From assembly GCF_032681285.1 (NCBI RefSeq), contig NZ_CP136336.1:1475001-1539000 (forward strand): a stretch of DNA of 64,000 nt. The letters are read 5' to 3'. The translations under genes and the position numbers were made by a program. Under the pieces are notes generated by a model, which had not been told where the DNA came from, searched no databases, and saw only the letters and a program-made list of their open reading frames with translations. This document shows, piece by piece, positions 38,949 to 47,242 of the stretch. The first letter of the stretch is position 1. Each line of letters begins with the position of its first letter. Origin of the DNA: Piscinibacter gummiphilus. GTDB lineage: Bacteria; Pseudomonadota; Gammaproteobacteria; Burkholderiales; Burkholderiaceae_C.

Positions 38949-40319
38949 ATGTTCCAGGTCTTCAGGTCGGCGCGCGCCGACAAGCCAATGGCGGCACCCA
39001 CCGCCGAGCCCGCCGTCGACACCACGGGTGTCGACCTGCGGGCTGCGGTGCATTCGATCAGCAAGCAGGCGTCGAGCATGGGCCGCGAGGCGGCCGAAGT
39101 GCGCGGCCAGCTCGACGACACCACCAAGGGCGCCGAGCGCCAGGCCAAGGCCGTGGCGGCGCTGGCCGAGCAGGTGAGAAGCGTCACCCAGGCCCAGGAA
39201 CAGATCGGCGGCGTGGCCGCCGGCAGCCGAGATGCGATGGCGCGTGCGCGCCAGGCCGTCGAAGGCGTGGGCGAAGAAGTGGTCGGCATCGTCGACACGC
39301 TGCGCCAGGTGGCCAATGCCGCCGGCGAGATCACCCAGATCGCCTTGCAGACGCGGCTGGTGGCGTTCAACGCCTCGGTCGAGGCCAAGCGGGCCGGCGA
39401 TGCGGGCCGTGGCTTCGGCGTGGTGGCCGACGCGGTGCGCGAGCTGGCGGGCAAGGTGGAGAGTTCGTCGAAGGCGATCATGAGCACGGTGGGCGAGCTC
39501 GACTCGCGCATCGACGCGCTGGCACGCGAGATCCGTTCGCAGGCGTCCGCCAAGGCGGGCTCGGCAGACGAGGGTGCTTTCCAGCGCGCCCTGGCCGACC
39601 TGGAGACGGGTGTGGGCAGCATCACCACCGCCGCCCAGCACAGCCGCGAGGTCTGCACCGGACTCAATGCGCAGATGGCCGAGATCGAGGGCGAGATGCG
39701 CAAGAGCGTCACCGCCCTGCAGTCGACGCTCGTGCGCAGCGAGTCCTTCCTCAAGGTCTCGGAGCACATGATCGAGGTCGTGGCCGAGTGCGGCATCGAG
39801 ACCGAAGACACGCCCTTCATCGCACTCGCGAAAGAAGCCGCCGGCCAGGTCTCGAAGCTGCTCGAAGACGCGGTGCGCACCGGCACCATCGGCGAGGCCG
39901 ACCTCTTCGACGAGCACTACCAAGCGATCCCCAACACCAACCCGCAGCAGCACACCACGCGCTTCATCGCGCTGGCCGACCGGCTCTTCCCGCAGGTGCA
40001 GGAGCGCGTGCTGCAGGCCGACAAGAAGATCGTCTTCTGCATCTCGGTCGACCGCAACGGCTACGTGGCCACGCACAACAAGGTCTACTGCAACCCGCAG
40101 CGCGGCGACCTGGTGTGGGACACCGCCAACAGCCGCTACCGCCGCATCTTCAACGACCGCACCGGCCTCGCGTCGGCGCGCAATCAGCGCCCGTTCCTCC
40201 TGCAGACCTACCGGCGCGACATGGGCGGCGGCAAGTTCGTGCTGCTGAAGGAATGCGCGGCGCCGATCACGGTGAACGGCAAGCACTGGGGCGGCTTGCG
40301 CCTCGCCTTCAACTTCTAG
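38949..40319 (+). CDS. Soluble methyl-accepting chemotaxis protein with C-terminal sensor domain
   Basis: 456 residues with no transmembrane helix. The N-terminal half is the MCP signalling coiled coil, with tip ITQIALQTRLVAFNASVEAK followed by RAGDAGRGFGVVADAVRELA. The C-terminal half (about 280-456) is a separate domain with FCISVDRNGYVATHNKVYCN and FLLQTYRRDMGGGKFVLLKE, resembling a CACHE/PAS-like fold, so signal input is cytoplasmic and C-terminal. The inverted order is unusual. It starts 11 bp after fliA and is probably part of the flhF-flhG-fliA transcript. It may work with the CheW-less kinase cassette or with a standard Che system elsewhere. Confidence 0.85.
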   Translation: MFQVFRSARADKPMAAPTAEPAVDTTGVDLRAAVHSISKQASSMGREAAEVRGQLDDTTKGAERQAKAVAALAEQVRSVTQAQEQIGGVAAGSRDAMARARQAVEGVGEEVVGIVDTLRQVANAAGEITQIALQTRLVAFNASVEAKRAGDAGRGFGVVADAVRELAGKVESSSKAIMSTVGELDSRIDALAREIRSQASAKAGSADEGAFQRALADLETGVGSITTAAQHSREVCTGLNAQMAEIEGEMRKSVTALQSTLVRSESFLKVSEHMIEVVAECGIETEDTPFIALAKEAAGQVSKLLEDAVRTGTIGEADLFDEHYQAIPNTNPQQHTTRFIALADRLFPQVQERVLQADKKIVFCISVDRNGYVATHNKVYCNPQRGDLVWDTANSRYRRIFNDRTGLASARNQRPFLLQTYRRDMGGGKFVLLKECAAPITVNGKHWGGLRLAFNF

Positions 40320-40354
40320 AGATGGAGCCCCTCGTCCGCCGGGTACGTCGACCG

Positions 40355-40369
40355 ATCCCCCACGGGGAT
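40355..40369 (+). terminator. Hairpin after the fliA operon
   Basis: Stem ATCCCC/GGGGAT with a 3-base loop, 35 bp after the chemoreceptor stop. A second dyad, GGGCCG (40372) and CGGCCC (40387), follows. No T run. A weak terminator candidate at the end of the flhF-fliA transcription unit. Confidence 0.3.
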
Positions 40370-40413
40370 GCGGGCCGGCTTGGGAGCGGCCCGGCGCTCG
40401 GCCCGCTCTGACC

Positions 40414-41160
40414 ATGTGGCCGCTGCCTGCACTGCTCGTCTGGGCGCTGTGCTGGGGCCTCTTCCTCGGCCTGCGCGCGCTCGATGCGCGTGACTGGGCC
40501 GCGCTTCTCCTCGCGACCGCCGCAGGCGCCGTCTTGAGCCTGCTGAGCGTGCGCCGCTGGCGGCGTGTCTTCATCGCGCTCGGCTTCCCGCTCTCGGTGC
40601 TGGCCTCGGGCATTGCAGGCAGCATTCCCGCCTGGGGCTGGCTGCTGCCGCTGCTGGCACTCTTCGCGCTGTACCCCCTGCACACCTGGCGCGATGCGCC
40701 GATGTTCCCCACGCCCAGCGGCGCGCTGCAGGGCCTCTCGCGCACCGTGTGGCTCGATGGCGAAACACCGCGTGTCGTGGATGCCGGCTGCGGCATGGGC
40801 GATGCGCTGCGCGAGCTGCACACGCAGTTCCCGCAAGCCCGGCTCGAAGGCCTGGAGTGGAGCTGGGCGCTGCGCCTGGCCTGCGCCCTGCGCTGCAAGT
40901 GGCTGCGCGTGCCGGCGCGCGTGAAGCGCGCCGACATCTGGAAGGCCGACTGGACACCCTACGCGATGGTCTACCTCTTCCAGCGCCCCGAGAGCATGCC
41001 GCGCGCGGTGCGCAAGGCGGCGCGCGAGCTGCGCTGCGGGGCCTGGATGGCAAGCCTCGAGTTCGAGGCGTCCGACCTGCAGCCGACCGCGGTGCACGAG
41101 TGCGCCGATGGGCGCAAGCTGTGGCTCTACCAGGCGCCGTTCAAGGAACGCGTGGCCTGA
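40414..41160 (+). CDS. Membrane-anchored class I SAM-dependent methyltransferase-like protein
   Basis: 248 residues. Three or four N-terminal hydrophobic segments (LPALLVWALCWGLFLGL, ARDWAALLLATAAGAVLS, VFIALGFPLSVLASGIAG, LLPLLALFALYPLH) precede a small Rossmann domain. That domain has the glycine motif VVDAGCGMGDALRELH and an acidic second strand (LEGLEWSW). The methyl acceptor is unknown. The catalytic domain is short, about 140 residues. It lies between the flagellar unit and an opposing gene. Confidence 0.75.
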   Translation: MWPLPALLVWALCWGLFLGLRALDARDWAALLLATAAGAVLSLLSVRRWRRVFIALGFPLSVLASGIAGSIPAWGWLLPLLALFALYPLHTWRDAPMFPTPSGALQGLSRTVWLDGETPRVVDAGCGMGDALRELHTQFPQARLEGLEWSWALRLACALRCKWLRVPARVKRADIWKADWTPYAMVYLFQRPESMPRAVRKAARELRCGAWMASLEFEASDLQPTAVHECADGRKLWLYQAPFKERVA

Positions 41161-41173
41161 CGAGCCGCATGTG

Positions 41174-43114
41174 TCACCTCCCGGCGTTGAGGTCGCGGTG
41201 CAGCCTCGCCGGATCGACACGGCTCAAGCCGTGGCCCTTCAAGGTGTACGACACTGCATGCGACTCCCGCTGCATCGGCGCGATCGGCGCGGGCTCCCAC
41301 CGATAGTCGAAAGCGCTCGGCGCGTATCCATGTTCGAGCCGGTCGGGGTTGGCCGCCGGAAACGAGAAGTAGGCCTTGATGGCGCCATCGTTTCCATTCT
41401 TCGGGTTCGACTGCAACCAGGCCGAGCGGTTGGAGTGGAAGACGATGTAGAAGCCGAAGAGGCGGTCTGCTTCGAGCTTCTTCGAGGTCTCCCGCTGCTG
41501 ATATGAACCGACGCGCGGGCCGTCGCCGCCCACCGGCTCGAAGACCGGCGCCACACGCTCTGGCGCTAATGCCGCCGCGGCGTAACCCGCGTCGCCGGGC
41601 AGCAGCCCGTTGACACGCCCCAGCGCGTCGTCCACGGCGTAAAGGCCCAGCTCGCTGTCGAGGCTGGCGCGTTGGCTCGCATCCGGCGCGCTCACGGCCA
41701 CCGAGAACCGCATGCGGGTCTGCGTCCCGGCGCGCCCCGGCACACGCACGGCGAAGTCGTAGCCGACCACGCCGGTGCGCATCAGGAACAAGTCGCCGCG
41801 CGTGTTCACTAGCGCAGAGAAGTGGTCGGAGGTGTAGATGTGCTGGATGTCGCTCACGCCAGACATGGGGAAGGGCGGGACGTACTCCTGCCGCGTGGCC
41901 TGGGGCGCAGCGTCGCGCGGAGGCGGCCGGCTCTTGTCCGGGATCCCGAGCTGCCCGGATTGGTTGTCGCCCCAGCCCCACACGGTGCCGTCGCGCTTCA
42001 GCGCAATCGAGTGGTAGCCCGCGGCGGCAATGTCCACGATCTGCTCGACGCCAGGCACCTGCACCGGCTCGGTCACGAAAGTGCCGACCTTGAGCGTCTC
42101 ACTTGGGCGCAAGGCCTCGGCCGAGAACCGAAGCGGGACCCCGAGGCGGCCGCCAGACGAGTCCCCCCATGCCCAGACCGCACCTTCCTTGTCGAGCGCG
42201 ATGCTGTGGTTCTTGCCGGCGGCAATCTTGACGATGTTGACCAGGCCGGGCACGCGCGACGGCTCCGGGTTGAAGAAGTCCGGCTGGCGAGGCAACTGGC
42301 TGGACCATTCCCACACCCCCCCGTCCTGCACCTGCTTGCGAAAGAGAAGTGCGGTGTTGTTCGCCCCCCATTGCCACACCGTGCCGTCGCGTGTCAGTGC
42401 CAATGCGTGACGCATGCCGGCCGCGATGGCCGTCACCTCCGTCAGGCCCGCCACAGGCCGCGTCAATGGTAACCACTGGTTGTTCAGGTTGTCGTCCTGC
42501 GTGCCCAACTGGCCGAAGTCATTGCCGCCGTAGCCCCACACCGAGCCATCGCGGCGCAACACCAACCGGAAGTTGCTGCCGCTGGCGAGCGCGACGCCGT
42601 CGTCGATCTGCACGCGGTCTGGGGTGTCTTCCGACCATCGCCCTGGACTGGCAGTGCCCGTCACCGGGTCGAAATGCTGGTTGCGCGTCAAGCGGCCGTC
42701 GGACCAGAGGATGTCCTGCTGATGCGAGCTGCGGGGCGACGCCACCAGCGCAACAGCCGTTGCCGGCAACGCGGGCCCCTGCAGGTCGGCGCTGAGCCCC
42801 ATGCGCAGGCCGAGCGCTTCCTTGGGGGACAGCAGCCGGCCGTTCTCGAGCAGAAAAGCAGACCCGAACAGGCCGCGGATCATGGGCAGACGGGCGTAGG
42901 GAGCCACGGCTTCGACCTGCGGCGGGTCACGGCGCTCCATCGACTCGCGGTTGAAAGCGGCCAGGCCGTCTTCGCAGACCAGGCCTAGCCAGCATTCATT
43001 CCGGGCCTTGAATGATGCGGCGCCGACGAGGACCGCCAGGGCCACGAATGCCGCAGCCCACCAGGGCCACCTCTTCACGCGCTTTGCAATGAGTTTCGCC
43101 TCGGTGCTCATCAT
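41174..43114 (-). CDS. Membrane-anchored RCC1-repeat protein
   Basis: 646 residues. One N-terminal transmembrane helix (WWAAAFVALAVLVGAASF) anchors a large extracytoplasmic part. Between about residues 150 and 430 there are RCC1-type propeller repeats: HALALTRDGTVWQWGAN, HSIALDKEGAVWAWGDSS and HSIALKRDGTVWGWGDN. The C-terminal 200 residues form another beta-rich domain with FYIVFHSNRSAWLQSN. The function is unknown; bacterial RCC1-like proteins are scattered and mostly uncharacterised. The second codon is also Met. It converges on the methyltransferase gene. Confidence 0.8.
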   Translation of the reverse strand: MMSTEAKLIAKRVKRWPWWAAAFVALAVLVGAASFKARNECWLGLVCEDGLAAFNRESMERRDPPQVEAVAPYARLPMIRGLFGSAFLLENGRLLSPKEALGLRMGLSADLQGPALPATAVALVASPRSSHQQDILWSDGRLTRNQHFDPVTGTASPGRWSEDTPDRVQIDDGVALASGSNFRLVLRRDGSVWGYGGNDFGQLGTQDDNLNNQWLPLTRPVAGLTEVTAIAAGMRHALALTRDGTVWQWGANNTALLFRKQVQDGGVWEWSSQLPRQPDFFNPEPSRVPGLVNIVKIAAGKNHSIALDKEGAVWAWGDSSGGRLGVPLRFSAEALRPSETLKVGTFVTEPVQVPGVEQIVDIAAAGYHSIALKRDGTVWGWGDNQSGQLGIPDKSRPPPRDAAPQATRQEYVPPFPMSGVSDIQHIYTSDHFSALVNTRGDLFLMRTGVVGYDFAVRVPGRAGTQTRMRFSVAVSAPDASQRASLDSELGLYAVDDALGRVNGLLPGDAGYAAAALAPERVAPVFEPVGGDGPRVGSYQQRETSKKLEADRLFGFYIVFHSNRSAWLQSNPKNGNDGAIKAYFSFPAANPDRLEHGYAPSAFDYRWEPAPIAPMQRESHAVSYTLKGHGLSRVDPARLHRDLNAGR

Positions 43115-43174
43115 GCCTCCCTGTCGTCTTTTGAATGGTGAACATGATGGCAGAGCGGCGAGGCGCGGCCGTCG

Positions 43175-43300
43175 TCAGGCAAACGCGATGAGCAACAGCG
43201 TGGCGAGGACGTAGGGCATCAGCGCGCTGCAGGCACCGAAGGCGAGGTTCGAGAAGAGGGTGCGCTCGGTGGCGCGAGGGGTGTTCGGAAGTGAGTTCAT
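43175..43300 (-). CDS. Possible 41-residue single-span membrane peptide
   Basis: The frame MNSLPNTPRATERTLF is followed by a hydrophobic helix (ACSALMPYVLATLLLIAFA) that ends at the C-terminus. The composition is that of a genuine small membrane protein, but no strong Shine-Dalgarno precedes it and I do not recognise it. A second small frame with a better ribosome-binding site lies upstream on the same strand (43420-43578). Confidence 0.35.
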   Translation of the reverse strand: MNSLPNTPRATERTLFSNLAFGACSALMPYVLATLLLIAFA

Positions 43301-43419
43301 GGTTCGTGCTTCAGTGGATCGTGAAAACATCACGCGAACGCCGCAGCCTCGGCACAGGGCCGATGGACGACAGGGCTCGCAGGAAGGGCGACGCGAATGC
43401 GCCTGGGGTCGAAACGACC

Positions 43420-43578
43420 CTAACGATCGGGAACGCTGAAGCACAGGCGCCGGGCGAAACGACGGCGCAGGACGTCGATGCGATCGAGCGGCAGCTCGGC
43501 ACCGAGGAGATGACAGCGGGGAACGGAAGGCTGGAGTTGCCTTGCGTCTCGCCCGCCGTGAAGGGCGGGTGTCAACAT
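43420..43578 (-). CDS. Possible 52-residue Arg-rich small ORF or leader
   Basis: It starts at an ATG 7 bases after GGAG, preceded by a 6-bp GC hairpin (43601-43617). It encodes MLTPALHGGRDARQLQ and ends RRRFARRLCFSVPDR. The peptide is Arg/Leu-rich with two Cys. It lies in the otherwise gene-free gap 43301-43707, upstream of the 41-residue frame. It could be a translated leader controlling that peptide, or chance. Codon preference cannot be judged at this length. Confidence 0.3.
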   Translation of the reverse strand: MLTPALHGGRDARQLQPSVPRCHLLGAELPLDRIDVLRRRFARRLCFSVPDR

Positions 43579-43707
43579 GGGGTTTCTCCGTTCAAGAGAG
43601 GCCCGCATCGCGCGGGCTGACAGCACTCTAACCCGACGGCGAAAACGCTGCTGGCGTGGGGACTTCCTGACGCCCGCTGACAAGCTGTCTCGCGGCAAAC
43701 TCGCCGG

Positions 43708-44358
43708 ATGAGCGCCACCAGAACCGCCCCTTCGTCCGCTTCATCCGCCACCTTGTTCAAGACTGCCAAAGCCTTCGAGCTTTGGCTCAAGAAGAACCAC
43801 GCGTCCTCCGACGGCCTCTGGCTCAAGATCGCCAAACGCGGTGCCAGCCAACCCAGCGTGAGCTACGCCGAAGCGGTGGAGATCGCGCTGTGCTGGGGCT
43901 GGATCGACGGCCAGAAGAAGGGCTTCGACGACCAGCACTTCCTGCAGCGCTTCACCCCACGGCGCGCGCGTAGCGTCTGGTCGAAGATCAACGTCGACAA
44001 GGTCGCGGCGCTCATCGAGGCGGGCCGCATGCAGGCACCTGGCTTGGCCCAGGTCGAGGCCGCCAAGGCCGATGGACGCTGGGCAAGAGCCTATGACGGG
44101 GCGCGCACGTCCGAGGTGCCCGCGGACCTCTTGTCAGCGCTGAAAGCTGCGCCGAAGGCCAAGGCGTTCTTCGCCACGATCGACGCCGCCAATCGCTACG
44201 CGGTGCTGTGGCGCATCCAGACGGCGCTGAAGCCCGAGACGCGTGCCAAGCGCATTGCCCAGCTGGTGGAGATGCTGGAGCGCGGAGAGACTATCCACGC
44301 CCGTGCTTCCTCGCACGCTCCTCGAGCCGCGCCTGCTCCACCCGGAGCAAGCGGCTGA
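43708..44358 (+). CDS. YdeI/OmpD-associated family protein
   Basis: 216 residues. Conserved blocks of the YdeI family are visible: FELWLKKNHASSDGLWLKIAK, SYAEAVEIALCWGWIDGQKKG, FLQRFTPRRARSVWSKINVDKV, and a C-terminal helix ending AKRIAQLVEMLERGE. The biochemical role of the family is unclear; some members are linked to antimicrobial-peptide resistance. The Ala/Pro-rich last 20 residues overlap the 3' end of the convergent merR-type gene by 68 bp. Confidence 0.85.
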   Translation: MSATRTAPSSASSATLFKTAKAFELWLKKNHASSDGLWLKIAKRGASQPSVSYAEAVEIALCWGWIDGQKKGFDDQHFLQRFTPRRARSVWSKINVDKVAALIEAGRMQAPGLAQVEAAKADGRWARAYDGARTSEVPADLLSALKAAPKAKAFFATIDAANRYAVLWRIQTALKPETRAKRIAQLVEMLERGETIHARASSHAPRAAPAPPGASG

Positions 44359-44659
44359 CCTGGCGCAGCTCGCGGATCTGCCTTTCCACGTCTTCGCGCT
44401 TGGCGGCGAGCAGCTTCGCGCCGCCCCGGCAATCGATGCCCTGCGACCGCATGCCTTCGAGCACGCTGCTGATCTCGTCGAGCGAGAAGCCCAGCGCCTG
44501 CATGGCGCTCAGCAGCTTGAGTTCCCGCACCAGCGACGACGGGTAGTCGCGGTAGTTGTTGGGGCCGCGTGGCACGAAGCCCAGCAGCCCCCGGCGCTCG
44601 TAGTAGCGGATCGCGTCGCGGCCGAGGCCGGTCTGGGCTTCGAGTTCCTTGATTTCCAA
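44291..44659 (-). CDS. MerR-family transcriptional regulator
   Basis: About 122 residues. The MerR winged helix (LEIKELEAQTGLGRDAIRYY, then ERRGLL and NNYRDYP) is followed by a coiled coil (LLAAKREDVERQIRELRQVS). It has a single Cys (GIDCRGG) and no obvious metal-binding loop. The start is uncertain: TTG at 44659 begins the conserved fold, while a GTG at 44689 lies inside the operator dyad. It is divergent from the SRPBCC gene, which it very likely controls. The 3' end overlaps the YdeI-family gene. Confidence 0.82.
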   Translation of the reverse strand: MEIKELEAQTGLGRDAIRYYERRGLLGFVPRGPNNYRDYPSSLVRELKLLSAMQALGFSLDEISSVLEGMRSQGIDCRGGAKLLAAKREDVERQIRELRQVSRLLRVEQARLEERARKHGRG

Positions 44660-44667
44660 GATAGTGC

Positions 44668-44697
44668 TTGACTGTGGACCTGGGTCCACACTTTAGC
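44668..44697 (+). promoter_or_regulatory. MerR-type promoter with long spacer and operator dyad
   Basis: TTGACT at 44668 and TTTAGC near 44692 are separated by 18-19 bases, longer than the usual 17. Between them lies the perfect dyad TGTGGACC-TG-GGTCCACA (44673-44690). This overlong spacer with a central palindrome is the hallmark of promoters that MerR proteins untwist. It drives the SRPBCC gene at 44726, and the same dyad would serve merR autoregulation. Confidence 0.7.
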
Positions 44698-44725
44698 CTT
44701 CGGCTCACTTTCACAGGAGCCGTGC

Positions 44726-45181
44726 ATGTACCTTCTCGCCCAAGCCGCTGTCGTCGTCGAGTGCCCGCAACGTGTCGCATTCGACTACGCCGCGAATCTT
44801 GTGAACTTCCCGGCGTGGTTTCCGGGCGTGCTGCGTATGACCACCACCGACGGGTTGCCGTTTGACACCGTCGGCAAGCAGTACCGCGAAGAGTTCGCGC
44901 AACCGATGCGCGGGCGCGGCGTCGTCGCCATACGGGTGGTGGAGGTTGAGCCGGGCACGAGGATCGTGACGGAGGGCACGCTCGCGAGCGTGCTGCCGCG
45001 CATGGAGATCGTGTGTCGGCAGACGGCGCCTGGGGCGTGCGAGGTGGTCTGGCGGATGTTCAGCCGGCGCACCACCGGCTGGTCGCGCTTCATCGTGCTG
45101 CCGCTGGCGCGGCGCCTGATGACGCGGCGCGCACGCCAGGGTTTGCAGGTGCTCAAGCAACACCTGGAAGATGCCCGCTAA
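44726..45181 (+). CDS. SRPBCC-family (polyketide cyclase/lipid-transfer-like) protein
   Basis: 151 residues with the START/SRPBCC layout: VVVECPQRVAFDYAANLVNF, PAWFPGVLRM, and a long C-terminal helix (RQGLQVLKQHLED). It probably binds a hydrophobic ligand. AGGAG lies 6 bases before the ATG. The MerR-type promoter upstream suggests induction by the regulator's ligand, perhaps the same small molecule. Confidence 0.82.
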   Translation: MYLLAQAAVVVECPQRVAFDYAANLVNFPAWFPGVLRMTTTDGLPFDTVGKQYREEFAQPMRGRGVVAIRVVEVEPGTRIVTEGTLASVLPRMEIVCRQTAPGACEVVWRMFSRRTTGWSRFIVLPLARRLMTRRARQGLQVLKQHLEDAR

Positions 45182-45246
45182 ACGCACGCGTGTTCAGCGA
45201 GGGAGGGCCGCTATGCTTGTGGCGTCGTACCTCCGGGCCCTTCACC

Positions 45247-46176
45247 ATGCTTCCCAGCGAACCCGATAGCGCCGTCTACCGGACCTTGCTCGAATCCACC
45301 CGCGCCATTCCGTGGAAGATCGATTGGGCGACCATGACCTTCGCCTACATCGGCCCGCAGATCGAGCCGCTGCTCGGCTGGGCACCGTCGAGCTGGGTGA
45401 GCGTGGACGATTGGGCCTCGCGCATGCACCCCGACGACCGCGACCGTGTCGTCAACTTCTGCGTCTCGCAGTCGCAGGCCGGCGTGGACCACGAGGCCGA
45501 CTACCGCGCGCTCACCGCCACCGGCGACTACGTGTGGATCCGCGACGTGGTGCACGTGGTGCGCAAGGAGACGGGCGAGGTCGACTCGCTCATCGGCTTC
45601 ATGTTCGACATCACCGAGCGCAAGAAGACCGAGGAGAAGCTCCTGAGCCTGCAGCGCGAGCTGGAGGCACTCTCGTTCCTCGACAGCCTCACCGGTGTGG
45701 CCAACCGCCGCAAGTTCGACGCGGTGCTCGCCATCGAATGGGAAGAAGCCCGCCGCAACACGCAGCCGCTCTCGCTGATCATGTTCGACGTCGACTTCTT
45801 CAAGCGCTACAACGACCACCACGGCCACATGGAGGGCGACGAGTGCCTGCGGCGCATCGCGCAGGCGCTGTCCACGGCCGCCAACCGGCCGCGCGATTTT
45901 CTGGCGCGCTACGGCGGCGAAGAGTTCGTGCTGGTGCTGCCCGCGAGCGACGAAGCCGCGGCCGCAGCCGTGGCCGAGCGTTGCCGGCAGGCGATCTTCA
46001 AGGCGCAGATCCCGCACGGCAACTCGCCGCTCGGCCAGCTGGTGACGGTGAGCATGGGCGTGGGCACGGTGATCCCCGCGGCCGGGCAGGAGTCGCCGCC
46101 CTTCGTCGACCTGGTGGACCGGCGGCTCTACCGCGCCAAGCAGGGCGGGCGCAACCGGATCGTCTCGACGGCCTGA
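45247..46176 (+). CDS. PAS-GGDEF diguanylate cyclase
   Basis: 309 residues, no membrane segment. A PAS/PAC domain (about 15-130; TFAYIGPQIEPLLGW, GDYVWIRDVVHVV, GFMFDITERKKTEE) is followed by a GGDEF domain with YGGEEF at the active site and the conserved FDVDFFKRYNDHHGH. I see no RxxD inhibitory site immediately before GGEEF. It makes cyclic di-GMP, an expected counter-signal to the flagellar genes nearby. No clear Shine-Dalgarno. Confidence 0.92.
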   Translation: MLPSEPDSAVYRTLLESTRAIPWKIDWATMTFAYIGPQIEPLLGWAPSSWVSVDDWASRMHPDDRDRVVNFCVSQSQAGVDHEADYRALTATGDYVWIRDVVHVVRKETGEVDSLIGFMFDITERKKTEEKLLSLQRELEALSFLDSLTGVANRRKFDAVLAIEWEEARRNTQPLSLIMFDVDFFKRYNDHHGHMEGDECLRRIAQALSTAANRPRDFLARYGGEEFVLVLPASDEAAAAAVAERCRQAIFKAQIPHGNSPLGQLVTVSMGVGTVIPAAGQESPPFVDLVDRRLYRAKQGGRNRIVSTA

Positions 46177-46195
46177 GGCCGCGGCCCCGCGCCCG

Positions 46196-47176
46196 TCAGG
46201 CGATCACCTCGACCTTGGCGCGCCGGGCCACGCGGGTCCAGGTGTCGATCTGCGAGCGGATGAGCGTGGTGAAGTCATCGCCGAGCACCGGCGTCTTGCG
46301 CGGCAGCGTTTGCAGCTCTTCCAGGCGGGCCATCACGTCGGGCTTGGCCAGGATCTCGGGCATGAGCGCCTTGAGGCGCTGCGCGATCGGCGCGGGCAGG
46401 TTCTTCGGCGCCGAGAGTCCCAGCCACTGCGAGCCGGTCATCGAGGGGTAGCCCAGTTCGGCAAACGTGGGGATGCTCGGCAGTGCCGGCAGGCGCGCGG
46501 GGGTCGAGACAGCCAGCGCGCGAAGCGAGCCGGCTTTGAGCTGCGCCACGTTGGTGGTGATGGGGTCGAAGAGGCCGTCGATCTGGCCGCTCAACAGGTC
46601 TTGCATCGCGGGGGCGCTGCCCTGGTAGGGCACGTGGTCGTGCTCGGGCGCCTGCCCGTCGATCTTGAGCAACTCGCCGAAGAGGTGGTTGGCCGAGCCC
46701 ACGCCCGAGGTGCCGTAGCGCACAGGCTTGGTCTTGGCCATCGTCACGTATTGCCCGAGGCTTTGCACGGGCGAAGCGCCACGCACCAGTAGCACCATCG
46801 GCGCCTCCACCAGCATGGCGAGGTGGGAGAAATCGGCCACCGGGTCGAAGGGCATCACGTTGCGTGTGGCGGCGGCGTAGATGTGCACCGAGGCGTGGCT
46901 CACGAGCAGGGTGTAGCCATCGGCTGGCTGCTTGGCCACGTAGTCGGTGCCGATGAGGCCGCCGGCACCGGGCCGGTTCTCGACGACCACCGATTGCCCG
47001 AGGGCCTGAGACAGGTGCGGCGCCATCAGCCGGGCCACCGTGTCGACCAGCCCGCCCGGCGGGAACTGCGCGATGAGCCGCACCGGCCCGCGCGCGGGCC
47101 ATGCGCTCTGGGCACCCACCCAGGCCGGTGACGACAGGGCCGCGGCACCGGCGGCGAGAACGAGACGACGCTTCAT
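46196..47176 (-). CDS. Bug-family (TctC) periplasmic solute-binding protein
   Basis: 326 residues with a signal peptide (MKRRLVLAAGAAALSSPAWV, cut near GAQS). Hallmarks of the Bug family: VRLIAQFPPGGLVDTVARL, VVENRPGAGGLIGTDYVAK, YGTSGVGSANHLFGELL and HVPYQGSAPAMQDLLSGQ. Such receptors are very numerous in Burkholderiales and usually bind carboxylates or amides. No TctA/TctB membrane genes are nearby. It lies 66 bp after the deaminase gene and may be an orphan receptor for the same substrate. Confidence 0.92.
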   Translation of the reverse strand: MKRRLVLAAGAAALSSPAWVGAQSAWPARGPVRLIAQFPPGGLVDTVARLMAPHLSQALGQSVVVENRPGAGGLIGTDYVAKQPADGYTLLVSHASVHIYAAATRNVMPFDPVADFSHLAMLVEAPMVLLVRGASPVQSLGQYVTMAKTKPVRYGTSGVGSANHLFGELLKIDGQAPEHDHVPYQGSAPAMQDLLSGQIDGLFDPITTNVAQLKAGSLRALAVSTPARLPALPSIPTFAELGYPSMTGSQWLGLSAPKNLPAPIAQRLKALMPEILAKPDVMARLEELQTLPRKTPVLGDDFTTLIRSQIDTWTRVARRAKVEVIA

Positions 47177-47242
47177 GGAGAGGCTCCTATTCGAGTGACC
47201 AGACGCGCGGGTCGCTCGCAGGGAGCGTGCCAATCTGCGCGC

